The position numbers and the translations under genes were made by a program. 64,000 nt of DNA from positions 3,534,001 to 3,598,000 of the forward strand of contig JAJFZO010000087.1 of NCBI GenBank assembly GCA_021397835.1, given 5' to 3'. Of this stretch, positions 43,786 to 56,870 are shown one piece after another (within the stretch, counting starts at the first letter, position 1; each line of letters opens with the position of its first letter). Below the pieces are notes generated by a model. It was not told the DNA's origin. It was given only the letters and a program-made list of their open reading frames with translations, and ran no database searches. Origin of the DNA: Moringa oleifera. Lineage: Eukaryota; Streptophyta; Magnoliopsida; Brassicales; Moringaceae.

Positions 43786-45040
43786 TTCATCAAACCTTTT
43801 CAGAAGAGGATCAAAATCTTTTAATGTCTTAAGATTGGCTATGTCAAGATCCTCTCTGATTCACTATCATGTTAACTTTGATCAACAACTTCAGATGCAT
43901 ACCAAAATTTACAAACTCTAGTACTTTTTAAACACTAGTTAGTAATGCTTACAGGTGACACACTGCATGAGATCTTATTTCTTCAAAATTAGTATTGTTC
44001 CAATATATGGTAAAAATAGGTAACAATGTTCTTATGTTGTTAAGTTCCTTGCATTCTAATTGATAATGACAAGAAGGGTCTTGAATTCATGTCCTTAAAG
44101 TACTTAACTTCTTTCTTTCTAGCTCACCATCTCTTCAATAATGATTTTCTTGGAGTTGGGTCCACTATGCTGAGGTCAATATCACTTAGTTTAGCCTTTA
44201 TCGTCAGCCTTGTTTTGTTTTATCTTTATGTTTTAACAACAATCTTTATCATTTTGTTCTATTTTGTTATCTATCACGTCTTCCCTATAACATTTTGTCT
44301 CATTTTTTGGTTCTGCTATATTTACAACTCTTTTTCTGTTTCCTCTCCCAAGAGCTTGGATATACAGACTGAAAATGTCGGATCCATGGACTTATTAGAA
44401 AGCCAGTAGAGTCATTTTCTTTATTTAGTTGAAATCCCTATCTTTTAAATTGGATCCTCTACAAGCAATCAGTGGAGGGTAGACAATGAATAGAATGTAA
44501 AAGGATTATTATTAAGATATATAAGCGTAAAATGTGGAATAGATTCTGTTAACCATCAAGATTCTATTAACCACTTCCTTTCTGATGCTTTTACCAACTG
44601 AATGGGATTCTGTTAACCACTTCCCTTTTGTTGCTCCAAAGCTGCCAACTAAAGCAAATTATTTTTTTTATGGCATTCTGAAAGATTAGAAGAAAATAAT
44701 GATGAAAATGTATTTTGGAAGCAAAAAGAAATGTGAGAAGATGAAAACGAGAAATTAAAGAAAGCACTCTTTTACAAGAAATATTTATATTATTTTAATA
44801 TAAATTTAATTATAAATTATTAATTTAATTAAAGGGTATATTAGTATTTTATATTTCTACTAATTGTTTTCCTATCTCATTCTTTGATGAATCAAACACA
44901 TGAAAATTGATTCATGCTTTATTTTGTTTCATTGTATCAAACAGAATAATAATTATTCTATTCTATTCTTTTTATTTGTTATTCCCATAGAATATCTATT
45001 CTGTTCCCTCTTTATTCCTTTTTGTGAACCAAACATGTTG
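43786..45040. other. Harbinger 3' region
   Basis: Includes the second copy of the flanking direct repeat (43930-44005), a hydrophobic plus-strand open frame (44089-44409, 106 codons) with no recognised relative, and the AT-rich right subterminal region from about 44650. The open frame is Phe/Leu/Ile-rich, as expected of AT-rich noise. Confidence 0.45.
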
Positions 45041-45043
45041 TAA

Positions 45044-45824
45044 AGAGTTTGGGATAAAGCTTAGTGGCGTATCGTTAATGAAGTCCTTAGTTGAGACTTA
45101 TGTATTTTAATTTCTTTTATGGAAGCTCAGATAGGCACTACAATAACAACATTGGGTTAGTGGAACGATGTAAAATCGGTTGACCTTTTTATTTGCTTAT
45201 GCAAAATTTCATCATTTGCGTTTGACTTTTCACATTCGTGCCTTCTTAGAGGTAAGTTGCCATGTGTTTAGTGTCGATTGGTGTGCTAGAATTGAGTATC
45301 TTTTAGGGAAAAATGACATCTTTTGCATTTAATTTCATTTCATTTACTCTCTCCTTACTTTCATTTGTCCTTTCTATTGCTTCTTTTTATCCTCCCTTAT
45401 GTTTTTGTTTTTTTGCTATATGCTTCCCATTCTTTAGTGATCTTAATTTTTTCAAGCTTGCTCTTTAACTAATTTCTTGGTTCATTAACTCATAAGTTAG
45501 ATATGAACTCTTCGAGATTTGTTTTTTTCGATTGTTGTTTTCACTTTTTATTCAATATGAGTCAAGACAAATTTGAGCTAGAATAGAGTACTTCTAAGAA
45601 ATGAACATAGATTAGCTAGGATTAAAACATATTTTCATATCTCTCTTTTTGTAACTTTAGTCGTAACTAGCCTATAAGTTAGACTTTGGATTCTTAGGGC
45701 GAAATATTTTACATTTGTTTTAGGAAGCCTTGAGGGGAGGACTAAAATTAATGCCATGGAATGTAAATAGTCAAAAAATATACTTTTTTTTTTTTAGAGT
45801 TCAAAGTGAAATTATATACATAAT
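45044..45824. other. Intergenic region
   Basis: No gene recognised. GC is slightly higher around 45120-45320. Nothing else supported. Confidence 0.35.
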
Positions 45825-46345
45825 TTTTGAAAGATATAAAAGAGTAGTTGGAAATAGTATTGGCACTAAGTTTTAGAGTCATTTTCTCACTTGTTCTGAT
45901 GACTTTCGACATTATTTTCAATTCATTTCATTCAATTGTTAAAGATGTACACTATTTTAATCCAATTTTAATGATAAAATTTTTTTACTTGAAAATACAG
46001 TTATCATCGATGACAATTTAACACTATCACAAATAGACAATAACAAAAGAAATATTTTTGAGGATTTAACATTAATTTTCAAAATATTTCTGTAGGTTTT
46101 GATAGATATATTAAAGCGGTTAGAAATAATATTAGCGTCAAATTTTGACGCTATTTTCTCATTTTTTTTCAATTACTATTGACATTATTTTTCGATTAAT
46201 TCCACTTCGTTGTAAAAGATGAACATTATTTTCATTCATTTTCGATGATATGATCTTTTTTTTTCCTTAGAAAAAGAATCATCAGTGATTAAAATTTTGC
46301 TCATAAAAAATAAATAGTCAAAAAAGACACTTTTTCTTGTATTGT
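45825..46345. repeat. Two diverged ~270-bp tandem repeats
   Basis: Segments 45825-46065 and 46085-46345 match in order: 'gatataaaagagtagttggaaatagtattggc' against 'gatatattaaagcggttagaaataatattagc', 'cattttctca', 'gacattatttt.aatt', 'gttaaagatg.acattatttt' and a terminal 'aatagacaa'/'aatagtcaa' part. A third partial match lies at about 45767. Possibly part of a MITE or class II element. The minus-strand frames inside are incidental. Confidence 0.6.
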
Positions 46346-48050
46346 TACTTGAGCATACACTACAAACAATTGGTAGGTGTAACTCTAACTCCATAGCCCT
46401 TACTCGACTATATCGATCATCATCCATAAGTTCACTGAAATTTTTTTTTCTAGGTTAAAGATGCTAATAGAAGATTGAGAAATGTTTATACGTTGAGTTA
46501 TTAAATGAATTTGAACTCTTACTAAATAAATGAGAAAATTTTATTAACTTAATTTCTCCTTTTTCGATTGCCACACTAAGACCTACATGCTCTCTCTGGT
46601 TTAACCACATAAACATTTTGCCAACTGAGAATTTTATACCTAAAATAAAAGTGTTATTGCTACATTGAAATTTGGATTGATTGTTCTTATGTGCAAATAA
46701 CATAAACATGTATATAAATATAATATTTTATATGCATGCATGCATAGAAAATGATAGAATGAGTCATTGAACTTAGCTAAAATTATAGATGCATGGACAT
46801 TTCAATTTGTCACATGCAGTTTTATATGTAAACTTGTGCAAGAGATATTTTATTGTCATTAAGAGATTTTCTGTTGCCTGAGTTTCTATCAATAACTTTC
46901 ATTCGTGGCTTAAAAAATAAATTTTTTGACATCCTTGAATGACATAAATTCCCTTCTTTTAAGCTTATGTGTAACATCATGAAATTCAACACAATTTAAT
47001 TATTTACATTGCTTTTCTATCTATGATAAAATAAATAAATAAACATAAAAATATGAATTAGATAATAGTAATTAAAGGTTTTCAAAAATTAAAAGGTACA
47101 AAAAATGTAAATGGATCTTTGACTATTAATAAATTCAACTAAACATATTTTGAGAGTGAAATCTTAAATGGAACTTTGGCTGTTAATAAAATTTAATAAA
47201 CAATACAATTTTATTAAATTTAATTTTTTCTTATATATCAAAGTGCAAATTCAATGATTAACTTTTTCTTAATTTTAAACAATTTTCACAAATGATAATA
47301 TATGTATATCATACAATTTTGTTTTATGAGATAATTGAACATACAAGATATTATCAATAACATTTCAAAAATAATTTATAATCATATAAATTTATTATCT
47401 CAAATTACAATTTTACTTTAAAAGAATCTTTTAAAACATTTAATTCAAAAGTTAAATATAATTCATCAATATTTAAAATTTATCGTATCAGTTTTGAACT
47501 ATTACTATCTAAAAATGTTAACTTCTCTAAATTAAATAAAATGGTAAATTATATTGTGTATACAGAAAATAAATTATTGTTTTTATATCTTAACGTTGTG
47601 ATTCGCTCTAATTTTGACAAGGCCTTATATTTTAGTGCATAAGTTCTCAAGCATAATACAGCTGTCATGTTCTTGTTTTCCACATAAAGTTGACTTTTTA
47701 CATTTGTAAGAACTTTATCCTAATTTATTCTCCACCACATAAAGTTTCCTTTATTCCTTACCTAAAATCTAAGCAATGCCCATGTTAGTACGTATCAATT
47801 AAGTTTGACAATAAAGCTTGTTACATTTTGTGCACAAGCTTTGGCCGTCCATCTTGCATAAGAATCTTCCTAAGCTTATTGTCTCTCCCCCCACTTTCAA
47901 ATAAAGTCTTAAGAATCAAATTCTATCTTTGATGAAGATGCTATGAATGTTAAAACAAAACACTGCATGTTTCAACTTTAGATCTGCACTTAGTAAGAAT
48001 GAGAACAAGTTACTTTTATATTGAAGATGCACTAAAGAATATCGAGCAAG
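46346..48050. other. Intergenic region upstream of EF-hand gene 48154
   Basis: AT-rich, no gene recognised. The last ~250 bases are the presumed promoter. Short frames 46236-46427 and 46464-46709 (minus) match nothing. Confidence 0.4.
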
Positions 48051-48059
48051 CTATATAAG
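48051..48059 (+). promoter_or_regulatory. TATA box of EF-hand gene 48154-48417
   Basis: CTATATAAG, in the context GCAAGCTATATAAGTTCCTTCT, about 100 bases before the ATG. The following leader 'tttgcacctaagacattg' matches the leader of the 31461 gene. Confidence 0.7.
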
Positions 48060-48153
48060 TTCCTTCTTTGCACCTAAGACATTGACCATACAAAGCAAAG
48101 TACCTATTATGAACCTAAGAGTAGCCATCTAAGTGTACAATTTCTTGACAAAC

Positions 48154-48417
48154 ATGCCCGCTCAGTTTTGTGTAGTGAAACTCACAAAAATGAAGATAAG
48201 GGAGATTTTGATGCAATATGATGCAAATGGTGATGGTCGTCTAAGTAGAAATGAGTTAAAAGAAGCTTTGAAGTATCTCGGTTCAGTGTTCCCTGGATAC
48301 AGAGCTTACTGTGCCATGAAACATGCTGATGTTAATGGAGATGGATACATCGATGAAGCTGAGATGCCAGCCCTTGTCCAATATATTTACAATCGTCAAT
48401 ACAATGGTAACAAGTAG
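48154..48417 (+). CDS. Two-EF-hand calmodulin-like protein (87 aa), intact
   Basis: Close paralogue of the 31461-31724 protein, same length, collinear without gaps. Loop 1 is residues 23-34 (DANGDGRLSRNE) and loop 2 residues 59-70 (DVNGDGYIDEAE), with all Ca2+ ligands present. The linker 'LKEALKYLGSVFPGYRAYCAM' has a Cys not found in the paralogue. The C-terminus is 'LVQYIYNRQYNGNK'. I chose the ATG at 48154 rather than the in-frame one at 48133 because MPAQ aligns with the paralogue start and has the shared 'caaacATGCC' context; the upstream seven codons would lie in the conserved leader. Intronless, and the only family member on the plus strand. Likely a cytosolic calcium sensor; partner unknown. 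Confidence 0.93.
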   Translation: MPAQFCVVKLTKMKIREILMQYDANGDGRLSRNELKEALKYLGSVFPGYRAYCAMKHADVNGDGYIDEAEMPALVQYIYNRQYNGNK

Positions 48418-51229
48418 AGCTTATCTATACTAAACAAGTTAACTAGATTAGGAGATTAATAGCATATGTATGATTAAGTTTTTATATTTTTTATATCTAT
48501 GTCTGGTAGTGTGTACTTACTGAAATTAACTTTCTAATCTAAGAATATTATTAAGGCTAAAAGATTTTTGTAATATTTATTACATGTGTGATGATTCTTT
48601 AAAGTTACTTTATGTGAAGTTTTGTATTTAATTCAAATCTAAAGTACTTGAATTCGAGTGGAAACCAATTTATAAGAAACTAGAATGTATGCAAAGAAAT
48701 ATAAAGATCATCACATCGATTAGTCATCAAGTTATGCTTGATTTGTTGTAACTTGTTTGAGTTTACTAAAATTTCCATTTTGGCCCTAAGAAAATTAATA
48801 TGCTCAACATAAACCCTAAAAATACTTTAACTTCCCATAGGAAATTAAGTAAAGCGAGTAGATTGTTATATCTGCAAGTCTATTCCAGTGCCTTATTCTT
48901 TATAAAGCAACTAGATAACACTCAGATCATGCAAATGCAAATGAGATAATTAAATGCATTGGCATTCAAGCTATTGTTTGCATATTGGACTAAGCACGAT
49001 GAGTTTTCGTAATTGTTTAATGTTTTAAGTAATAGTCCTAATAGTTTGTAGCCTCATACTTGAGCTTTCTTTTTGTGCTATTGGAGAAAGATGAGTTATA
49101 TATCATTTTGAGGATGATTATAGTGTTGGAAGCGTGTTGGACAGTTAACAGAAATTTACAAAGTATTTAAAGAATTTTCACAAAAACTCACTTAGTAACA
49201 CTCTAAGGGAAAAATTATTATTTGAAAAAAATTTAGACTTTGTTTATTGTTTTGAGTGACTTGATTAATAAAAAATATATAACAAATATATTAATTTGAT
49301 AGGTGCACTTTAATAAGATAATGTGAACTTACTTAATGTGGATACATATGAATAATAAATAATAAAATTAATTCATGATGATCACAGTTATCTAGTAGGG
49401 ACCCCCTCTTGAAATCACACAAAGTATTGTCGTTGGCCAACTAAATTAGAATAACAAACAAAAATAATACAATTTTTTTAGTAATTATAATATTTGTAAA
49501 AATCTATATTTTAAAAAAAATTATATTTTAAATGATATTCAGGTAATAGTTGATTAGCTCTTAAAATAATATCTTCATTCTACTTTTCAGATCAATTGGT
49601 GGAATACAAAAATCTCTTTAAAATCAACTTATATAGACATAAGGACAAAAACAAATCAACCTTTACCTGAAATAATGAAAGAAAAAAAATATACTTACAT
49701 TTTTTCTTCATTAATATTTTATAAAATAACAATATATTGCAATGAAATATTATAATGGTGTAATGATAATTTAATATTAAAATAATATTATATTAAATCA
49801 TATAAAAATACAACAGAATTCAAATATCAAAATTAATAATGCATGATATAATATATTGAGACATATGTTAAACACAGTTTTGTGAAATAGATTTGTTCCT
49901 ATTTACGTTACTTCAGGTTTTGATGACGTCTGCCTTTTATGGTACAACAGTATGCAGTGATGATGTAATCATAGAACTTGAACACTCTCAATGAATTGAG
50001 TAAAAGTAATACATTATAAACAAAAACTAATGAATTTTTATTGGTAAAGCAAAGAAGAGAGGAGACAAAATAAAGGGCTTTTCTTGTTTTTATGTTCTTT
50101 TGACAAGATGAAAGTGGCATACTTTGGTGAAACCTTTTATTTATGATGGAAGAAATGTTGAGAAAATTAATTATAAAATTAAAATTTGTGATAAATGTAT
50201 GTAATTAATAAAATTTTGATTCGTTATTAATTATAAATTTTAATTTGTAATCCAATCGGTGTTTAATGATGAATTTAATAAGCAACTAATGCAAATTTAA
50301 TCATCCCTAAAACTAAAAAAATTTCACATTCGCATTTTTAGTGCTCTTATTTATGAGAAAGCACTATGTTCCTTCATGTTGCCTATAATAAAATATGTAA
50401 TCATAGATATACATTTTCCATGTAGAATTATTTGTTTTTTATTTTATTTTTCAACTCAAATGGTACACCTTGAACAATAATTTTTCATTCACTTATTCAT
50501 CATTTTGAGCATATAAATATGCAAATTGATCTTTTTATAGTGATGAACATTATCTTTTTAACTCATTTGAACTAGTTAATAGGTCCTACTTGGTTTTATA
50601 CCTCCAAAAACTATTTTTCATGCCAAATTTTCAACAATCTCACACATAAATGAAAATTACTTTGAAAAACAAATCATTTTCACTCAGTGAAATGCTCAAT
50701 AGTTGAAACCCTTCAAGGGTTGGTTAGGTGTTGATCTTTGAATCTTCCATTGTTACAATATATTTACTTTACTAGTTGTCCAGTACTTATGATATATTTG
50801 ATATGTGTTATTGTTTGGGTAAATGATAATGCATCTCACTAAAAAAATCTTTATATAACTATTCCATTCTCATGGTTATGTTCATTTTTGCCATGAATAT
50901 CAACATGGTTCTGTGAGAGTCTTTCAAGAATTAAACCTTCAACAATTCTTCTTTGAAGCACTCTTACTTCGATTTTAGATGAGAGATCAGTTAATCTAGA
51001 GTAACCAACTTATTCTAGTTAGAATTCTAGCACTTAAGAATCATTAAAGAAAAAGGTATTTATTCTCTCCTCACAAGGAACACTATTTCATTATAAGAAT
51101 GGTCAAGAGGATAGACCCCTCCCACCCAATGCTTCACTACATTTATATAATTAGGTTATCCCTTTGACCAATATTCTGATATCTCCAATAAATTAGGTTG
51201 AGTTTTCCTATATATCAACTTTTGATTTC
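48418..51229. other. Intergenic region downstream of EF-hand gene
   Basis: About 2.8 kb, AT-rich, with no recognised domain. The first ~200 bases probably hold the 3' untranslated region. The minus-strand frame 49908-50120 matches nothing. Confidence 0.4.
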
Positions 51230-51995
51230 ATGGGTTTTAGTCATATTAGATTTCAACTAGCTATCTATTCAACTCTTTAGTTAGTAGATCTATTATCCTT
51301 TCATATCAAGTAATTAACAAAGATAATTCTAGTTAAGAGTAACTCTCTTATGATATTATGTCTATGGCTTATATGTCTAGACTTACCATTACATATATTG
51401 CTTTGTGCCCTACCAATTACAATTAACTATCACAATTTATAAATATTAGTGGCATAGCATTTTACCATTTTGGAATATCTTCTAAGAGACAGTGCAGTCA
51501 TTTAGCCACTTCCCCACACTTATTTAAGGCAACTAACTCAAATTTCATAATGGATATGATCAAAATAATTTGTATAGAAGATCTTCATGATATAATTGAA
51601 CCTAGTAGTATATATGAACACATATCTATTAGTAAACATTGAGTTTTTTATATAAGATATTCAATTTATATTATTATATACTTCTAGAACACCTAAGTAT
51701 CTAATATAATGCAATTGATTAGTATGAGTATACAGTAAGTACTTCAAGATTCTTACTATTACTTTTAAGTAGTCAACAATAGAATTAGTCACATATCTAC
51801 TACGTTTACTAACCATGTAAGAAATATTCGATCTAGTACAACTTATTAGATATAATAGATGTCTAATTACTTTAGAGTACTTTACTTGAGAAATATTCTT
51901 TCTTCTATTCTTAGATAGATGGAGGCTATTAAATAATGTTTTAGAAATCTCATAATAATCGTTGTTGAATTTCTCAAGAATTTTATCTACTTAGT
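51230..51995 (-). pseudogene. Copia RNase H and RT C-terminal relic (minus strand)
   Basis: Minus-strand frames give 'RPDISYMVSKRSRYVTN' (about 51820; 'RPDI.y.vs..SRf' in copia RT), 'VRILKYL.YT' near 51745, then the RNase H end 'CNGKSRHISHRHNIIRELL' near 51370, matching the conserved 'KSRHI..RH..vReL' block. Many stops. It is a different fragment from the one at 19676-22350 and covers the part that one lacks, but nothing shows that they come from one element. Confidence 0.68.
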
Positions 51996-53377
51996 GTACC
52001 TGACTTAAAATCAAACTTTTCCATACTTTTTTGATTTTAACTCTCAAAATCACATCTAGGATTATGATTGGGCTAAGTTTGCTTGAAACTCGATATTGTA
52101 TGCGCTGAGCTATTTTGAGTTTGGGCTAAGCTGATTTATGAGCTTTAATTTAAGCTTGATTTAATGATCGAGCTGATCTCAAGCCAACAAAAAAGTAGTA
52201 CATTTTAAGCTTGACTTAACAACATTATTATATTTATTTTGAATTATTTTTTATAAATATATAAATAAATAGACCTAATTAAATCTCGTTAGGGTTTCTT
52301 CTTATTTCTTTCTTCACTCTTAATGGGTGACCATCTTTTCCTCACTATCGTTCGGCATCTTGGCATCTTCTTCGCTCTTTCACTTCACGTTGTTATCACC
52401 TCCTAACATTAGGGACAACATCATGGGCCACTAAGGCTTTGGTTAACATTACCATTTTATACCATCTTGATACCTACAAGACCAAATACCAAGCTAAAAA
52501 TAAAGCTTACCATCAAAAGAAATACAAGTAATCTCCTCTCTTGTATAAGACCAACTTGCATGTTTATCCTCAATTTTTATTAGAAATATCAATATTTTAT
52601 TTTCATTTTCCTTGTTTTTATTTCACTTGTTGTCATTGCCGTGGTTGATTTGTTATGAATCTTAATACCTGCATGGTTAAAATTTATTTTGACATAGTGA
52701 ATTTTAAATCTAATTGATGTATTCATCAATTAATACTTGATATGATTCATTGGTAGAGATGTTAAGGCCATTATATGTGAGAAACCAATCGTAATTGTTT
52801 TAGATATTATGTAATTTTACAACAATAGTAAGTTTAAAAAGAACTAAAGAATTTTTAGTGTTAGGTTTTTTTTTTTTTTTATGAAGTCTTGATCCGTTAA
52901 TATGATTGTATAGCATTTTGTGAGAAATTGTTTAGAAATGGAATTATTTGATGGGTATTGATGGCCTTTTTAAGCACTTAAATTTGGTTCTTTTTATTGA
53001 TTAAAGTTTAAATATTTTCAAAATGTTGCCTTTATTGCATTATTATTTAGCTATTATTGACCTCAAATTCACATTAAGTTTCTAAATATGATAATGCACA
53101 TGTAATGTAAATTTGTAAAAACATCAAAAATTAAGTTTTAGTTCTTTGATAAGAAGATTATTCTTAGTTTACTTTACAATGAATGACCAAGCATAGTTTA
53201 TTATTGTGATAAAGTGCCAAATTTTTGTTTGTTTGTCTTGATATTTATATTTCAATTTTAAAATTACATGAAATCTTTAATTGAAAATAACTAGACAAGT
53301 ATATATGATATATTTAGTAATTATTTTAATATTTTGTGTAGCTTTCTTTGAATCCAACTTAAAATAAGAACTTTAAA
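51996..53377. other. Left flank and leader of the BED-type hAT relic
   Basis: Around 52060-52200 the sequence is rich in 'agctt/gagct' words ('gagctttaatttaagcttgatttaatgatcgagctgatctcaagcc'), the kind of subterminal sequence common in plant hAT elements. No terminal repeat or 8-bp target duplication could be fixed. The rest is AT-rich and probably includes an intron or leader. Confidence 0.4.
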
Positions 53378-55210
53378 GATGTCAGATGCTAACAATAATA
53401 ACTCAGTTAATGTGGTGGATTTGGATCATATCAATGATACTAGTATAGTAGAAACCAATATAGCAAAAAGGCCAAAAAGAGAAGTGAAATTAATATCTAA
53501 TTAAGATGCGGCAACATTTCATGAAACTTAAGAAAAATGATGGAGGGATGGTAATCAAGAACATTGCAAGTATAATTATTATGGCCAAGTTTATACTACA
53601 TCAAGTAAATGTGGGACCACTCATTTGTATCTTTATATATTTGGTAGAAGATGTCCAAAATATCATTCAAAAGAAAGAAAGTCACAAAATATTTTAAGCT
53701 TCACACATAGTAGTTCAAAACATGAAAGTAGTTTTGTATTATGAAATTTTGATCAAGATCATTAAAGAGGGATATTATAGAGTTTGTCATTGTCAAAGAG
53801 CTACCTTTCTGTTTTGTAGAGGATCCCATATTTCATATATCCTTAATAAAAATTCTTCTTTTGTAATACAGTGAGTAATAATTGTATGAAGTGTTATGAA
53901 GAGGAAAAAAGGTATTGCAAAAGACTTATTTATGCATACATCTACACATGTTAATTTCATTAATGACATATGGACTTCTACTTAGGATTTACCTCATATA
54001 TATGATACTTACAACATATTTTATTGATAATGATTGAAATTTGAATAAGAAAATTATTTCTTTTGTGTTAGTCCAAGTGAAAAACAATTGGATAAAAAAT
54101 TGCTAACATGACCAATAGCTTATTGGATCAGGATATTGAAAAAAATTTCATATTTACAATTAATTAATAATTATAGTGCTAATGATGTTATTAGCGCAAC
54201 TCTTACTAACCAATTATAGTTCTAAGTTTGTTATTATAAAATGGTCGAAAGCTTCAAGTTTGTTGTTGTGTTCATGTGTTGAATTCAATTGTTCAAGAAG
54301 GATTAAATGAAATATGAGATTTTATATTGAAAGTTAGAAATGTTGTGAAATATGAGATTTTACATTATAGGTAAGCATACAATAGGATGAAAGCACATGA
54401 TCCTAATTTATCAATGCACCTACTCAAGAAGATTGAGAGAAAGCTGAAAGTGTACATCCATTTTTGGAAGATCTTTACAAAGCCATTGAATTGTTTTCTA
54501 GCATGAGATGATGTATTTTAATTATCTTTTCTTCCAATCAATTTTGTAAATCATTCTTTAATCTTATTGAATGTTTGGATTTTTTTTTTCATATCAAGTA
54601 CTACATTATAAGTTTATTTATTTGTGAGATTTATAGATTTTTAGTGACGTTGTGAGCAACTATTAAGGATTTAAATTCTTTGCTTGGGAGAATGTCAATT
54701 AATATTCTTAAGATGTTTGAAAAATATTGGGTTGAAAAGGAGCCAAACACTTTATTATCTCTTGTAGTGATTCTTGATCTAGATATAAGATGAAATATCT
54801 TAATTTTTGTTTTAAAAAAATTTATGATTGTAATGTGATAGAATTAAGTAAATCCTTTTGTATGACTATTAGTAAGCTCATGATGATACTTCTAGTGTAA
54901 ATGAGGTGACTACCAAATTTTATAAAATGTGCGGTTATTATTCTTCAAAACAGTTGAAAACAAAATAGATCCAACTGAGGATTTTAAAAAATTAGTAATG
55001 AAGAAGATAATGTAGAAAACAAAATAAGAGCTGGACATTTATTTGAAAAAAAAGATGGTTCCATATATTAAGGAAGGTACTAGAGATGGTTTGATATATG
55101 AGTTTGGTGGTGTTTTAATGCTTTTAAGTTTTTTCCTATTTTGGTAAAAATAACACATGATATTCTAACAGTTTATATATCCTCTATTATTTTGGATTGT
55201 GCATTCAATA
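53378..55210 (+). pseudogene. hAT transposase relic, BED zinc finger type
   Basis: Begins MSDANNNNSVNVVDLDHIND at 53378. The BED finger follows in a shifted frame, 'EHCKYNYYGQVYTTSSKCGT' (about 53560-53625), with one finger Cys replaced by Tyr. The transposase body shows 'FINDIWTST', 'YFIDND.NLNKKII', 'CCCVHVLNSIVQEGLNEI' (about 54270-54310; the family has 'RC.aH.LNL.VQ.gl'), 'MFEKYWVEKEPNTLLSLVVI' (54715) and the C-terminal dimerisation domain start 'ELDIYLKKKMVPYIKEGT' (about 55032). Frequent stops and frameshifts. Confidence 0.82.
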
Positions 55211-56870
55211 CTAGTAGTATGTCCCTTCTAAGTTTCAAAGTTTTCTTATTATTACATTATTTATGATCATGAATCACTTGATAATGCATTATTTTCAACC
55301 ATCAAAGTGCTTGAATCTAACTATTTTCAATTATTTTTGAATATACTAATATCTTATTTTCAATCACCTTATGCTTGAAAAACTGCCATTTTTTGACAAG
55401 TTTTATTACTATTAACAACAACTTCATTCATTTATCACTAATAGCTTTTAAAACTTGCAAATATATTAATTTAGAAGCTCGTTGATGCCACCTTTTTTTA
55501 TGACATCTAATAGTCCAAAGACATTGAAAATATCTATTTTCACAATTGTCATGCACTTGCAACTATTTTCGGTGCTCAAAAAAATTACTTTTCTTAGTGC
55601 AAGGAACATTAGATTTGGGAAATCAATTACTTTGCAAGAAATGAACTCGATTGAAGAAAAAATGAAAGTAGAAATTGATGCATGTGTTGTAGAGCCAGAA
55701 TAGATATATGAAGAAAAACTAAAAAAGATTCACTAACAAATAGACAAAATGTCTCATCCTTAAAGAAGCAATGAAGTTGGTGAAAATAATGCAAAAAATC
55801 ACAAGTATATCTTATCTATTTATTTTATAACTTTGTTAGAAATTAATTTTATTTTACATATATAAATTTAAATACTTTCTTGACAATCTTCAAATTTGTA
55901 TATCATAGGTAGGTCCTTGATGCTTCAAGTAAACGTGTAACTCATGGTGAAAATCGTGATCACTTAAAAAAGGATGATTCTCATGCTATATGATCTAAAG
56001 ATAATTGTCATGCTACGTTGTGTTAAATATTTTACTTTTAACATTTTTTCCTCCTAGGACTAATTTTAATAGTAATTACTTAAGTAAATTGATTGTTAAA
56101 TATATAAGGTTGTAGTAATTAAATATCAACTTTTAAGAGTCAAAAATTAAAGCAAAATTTTTTTTATGTCATAGCACATCAAAATTGCCAAAAAATTGCT
56201 TCATAAATTTCTAAAGCAATTTTCTAGCACAAGGAGCACCCAAAGTTTTTAACATAAAGAGTGTCAAAATTTTCTAACTTAAAAATCTATTGTTGTTAGT
56301 AAACGTTTTGACATTATCTTTTTTTTTTTCACACCATAAGTACGACGTCATCAGCTCAATCGAAAAAACATCATAAATTTTCTTGTGAAGCTGACATATA
56401 TAGTAGATCAATTTTTTGGCCTTTTTTTCTATATGGATAAGAACTTTTGCAATGCTTAAAAGCACCACCAAAAAGCATTGTTAAAGATTAAATATGTTAT
56501 AATAATAGGACCCATTTGCTAAAACTATAAAAAGGACTATTGATATGCACATGTAGATTCAGCTACATACTCTTTCTCCATAAAGAAGGACAAAGTTATA
56601 AGAGGGCTACCTTAGGCAAATATATTTTGGGATAAGTTTATACATATGAAATTATTGTTATGCTCATATGGTAAAAATCTAAATCCTTTTACTTTCTTAC
56701 TCTCTCGAACACATAATAACTCTTGTTTTTCTTTTTAACAGGCAACAACCCTTACCCTTTCTAGCAACTCTACTTCTAGTGCCCTCTAGAGCTTCGCCTC
56801 TAGTCATAAAGTCATCACTCATCAAATAGTTGTAATCATCGACTTATACTTCTTTTTTTAGCTTATTAAT
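55211..56870. other. Right flank of BED-type hAT and spacer
   Basis: No domain recognised. The open frame 55482-55703 (plus) and the minus frame 56274-56471 match nothing. Probably contains the 3' part of the first hAT element. Confidence 0.4.

Larger units (their letters stand above)
36956..45040 (+). mobile_element. PIF/Harbinger DNA transposon, decayed
   Basis: Flanked by TAA at 36953-36955 and 45041-45043, the 3-bp target type of this superfamily. The ends are imperfect inverted repeats: 'cttgtttggttcataggaat' on the left and, on the complement of the right, 'catgtttggttcacaaaaaggaat'. It encodes a DDE transposase relic (38440-39641) and a Myb/SANT-like relic (39827-40833), the standard Harbinger gene pair, both plus strand. 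At about 8.1 kb it is long for the family. The extra length is at 41-44.7 kb, where there are ~435-bp tandem repeats and sequence of other origin. Confidence 0.85.

Noticed and set aside
44089..44409. 106-residue membrane-like open frame in the Harbinger
   Set aside because: Strong Phe/Ile/Leu bias matches AT-rich noise. There is no recognised homology and no TATA or start context.
48133..48153. Upstream in-frame ATG of the 48 kb EF-hand gene
   Set aside because: The paralogue starts at MPAQ and the seven additional codons fall in the conserved leader.
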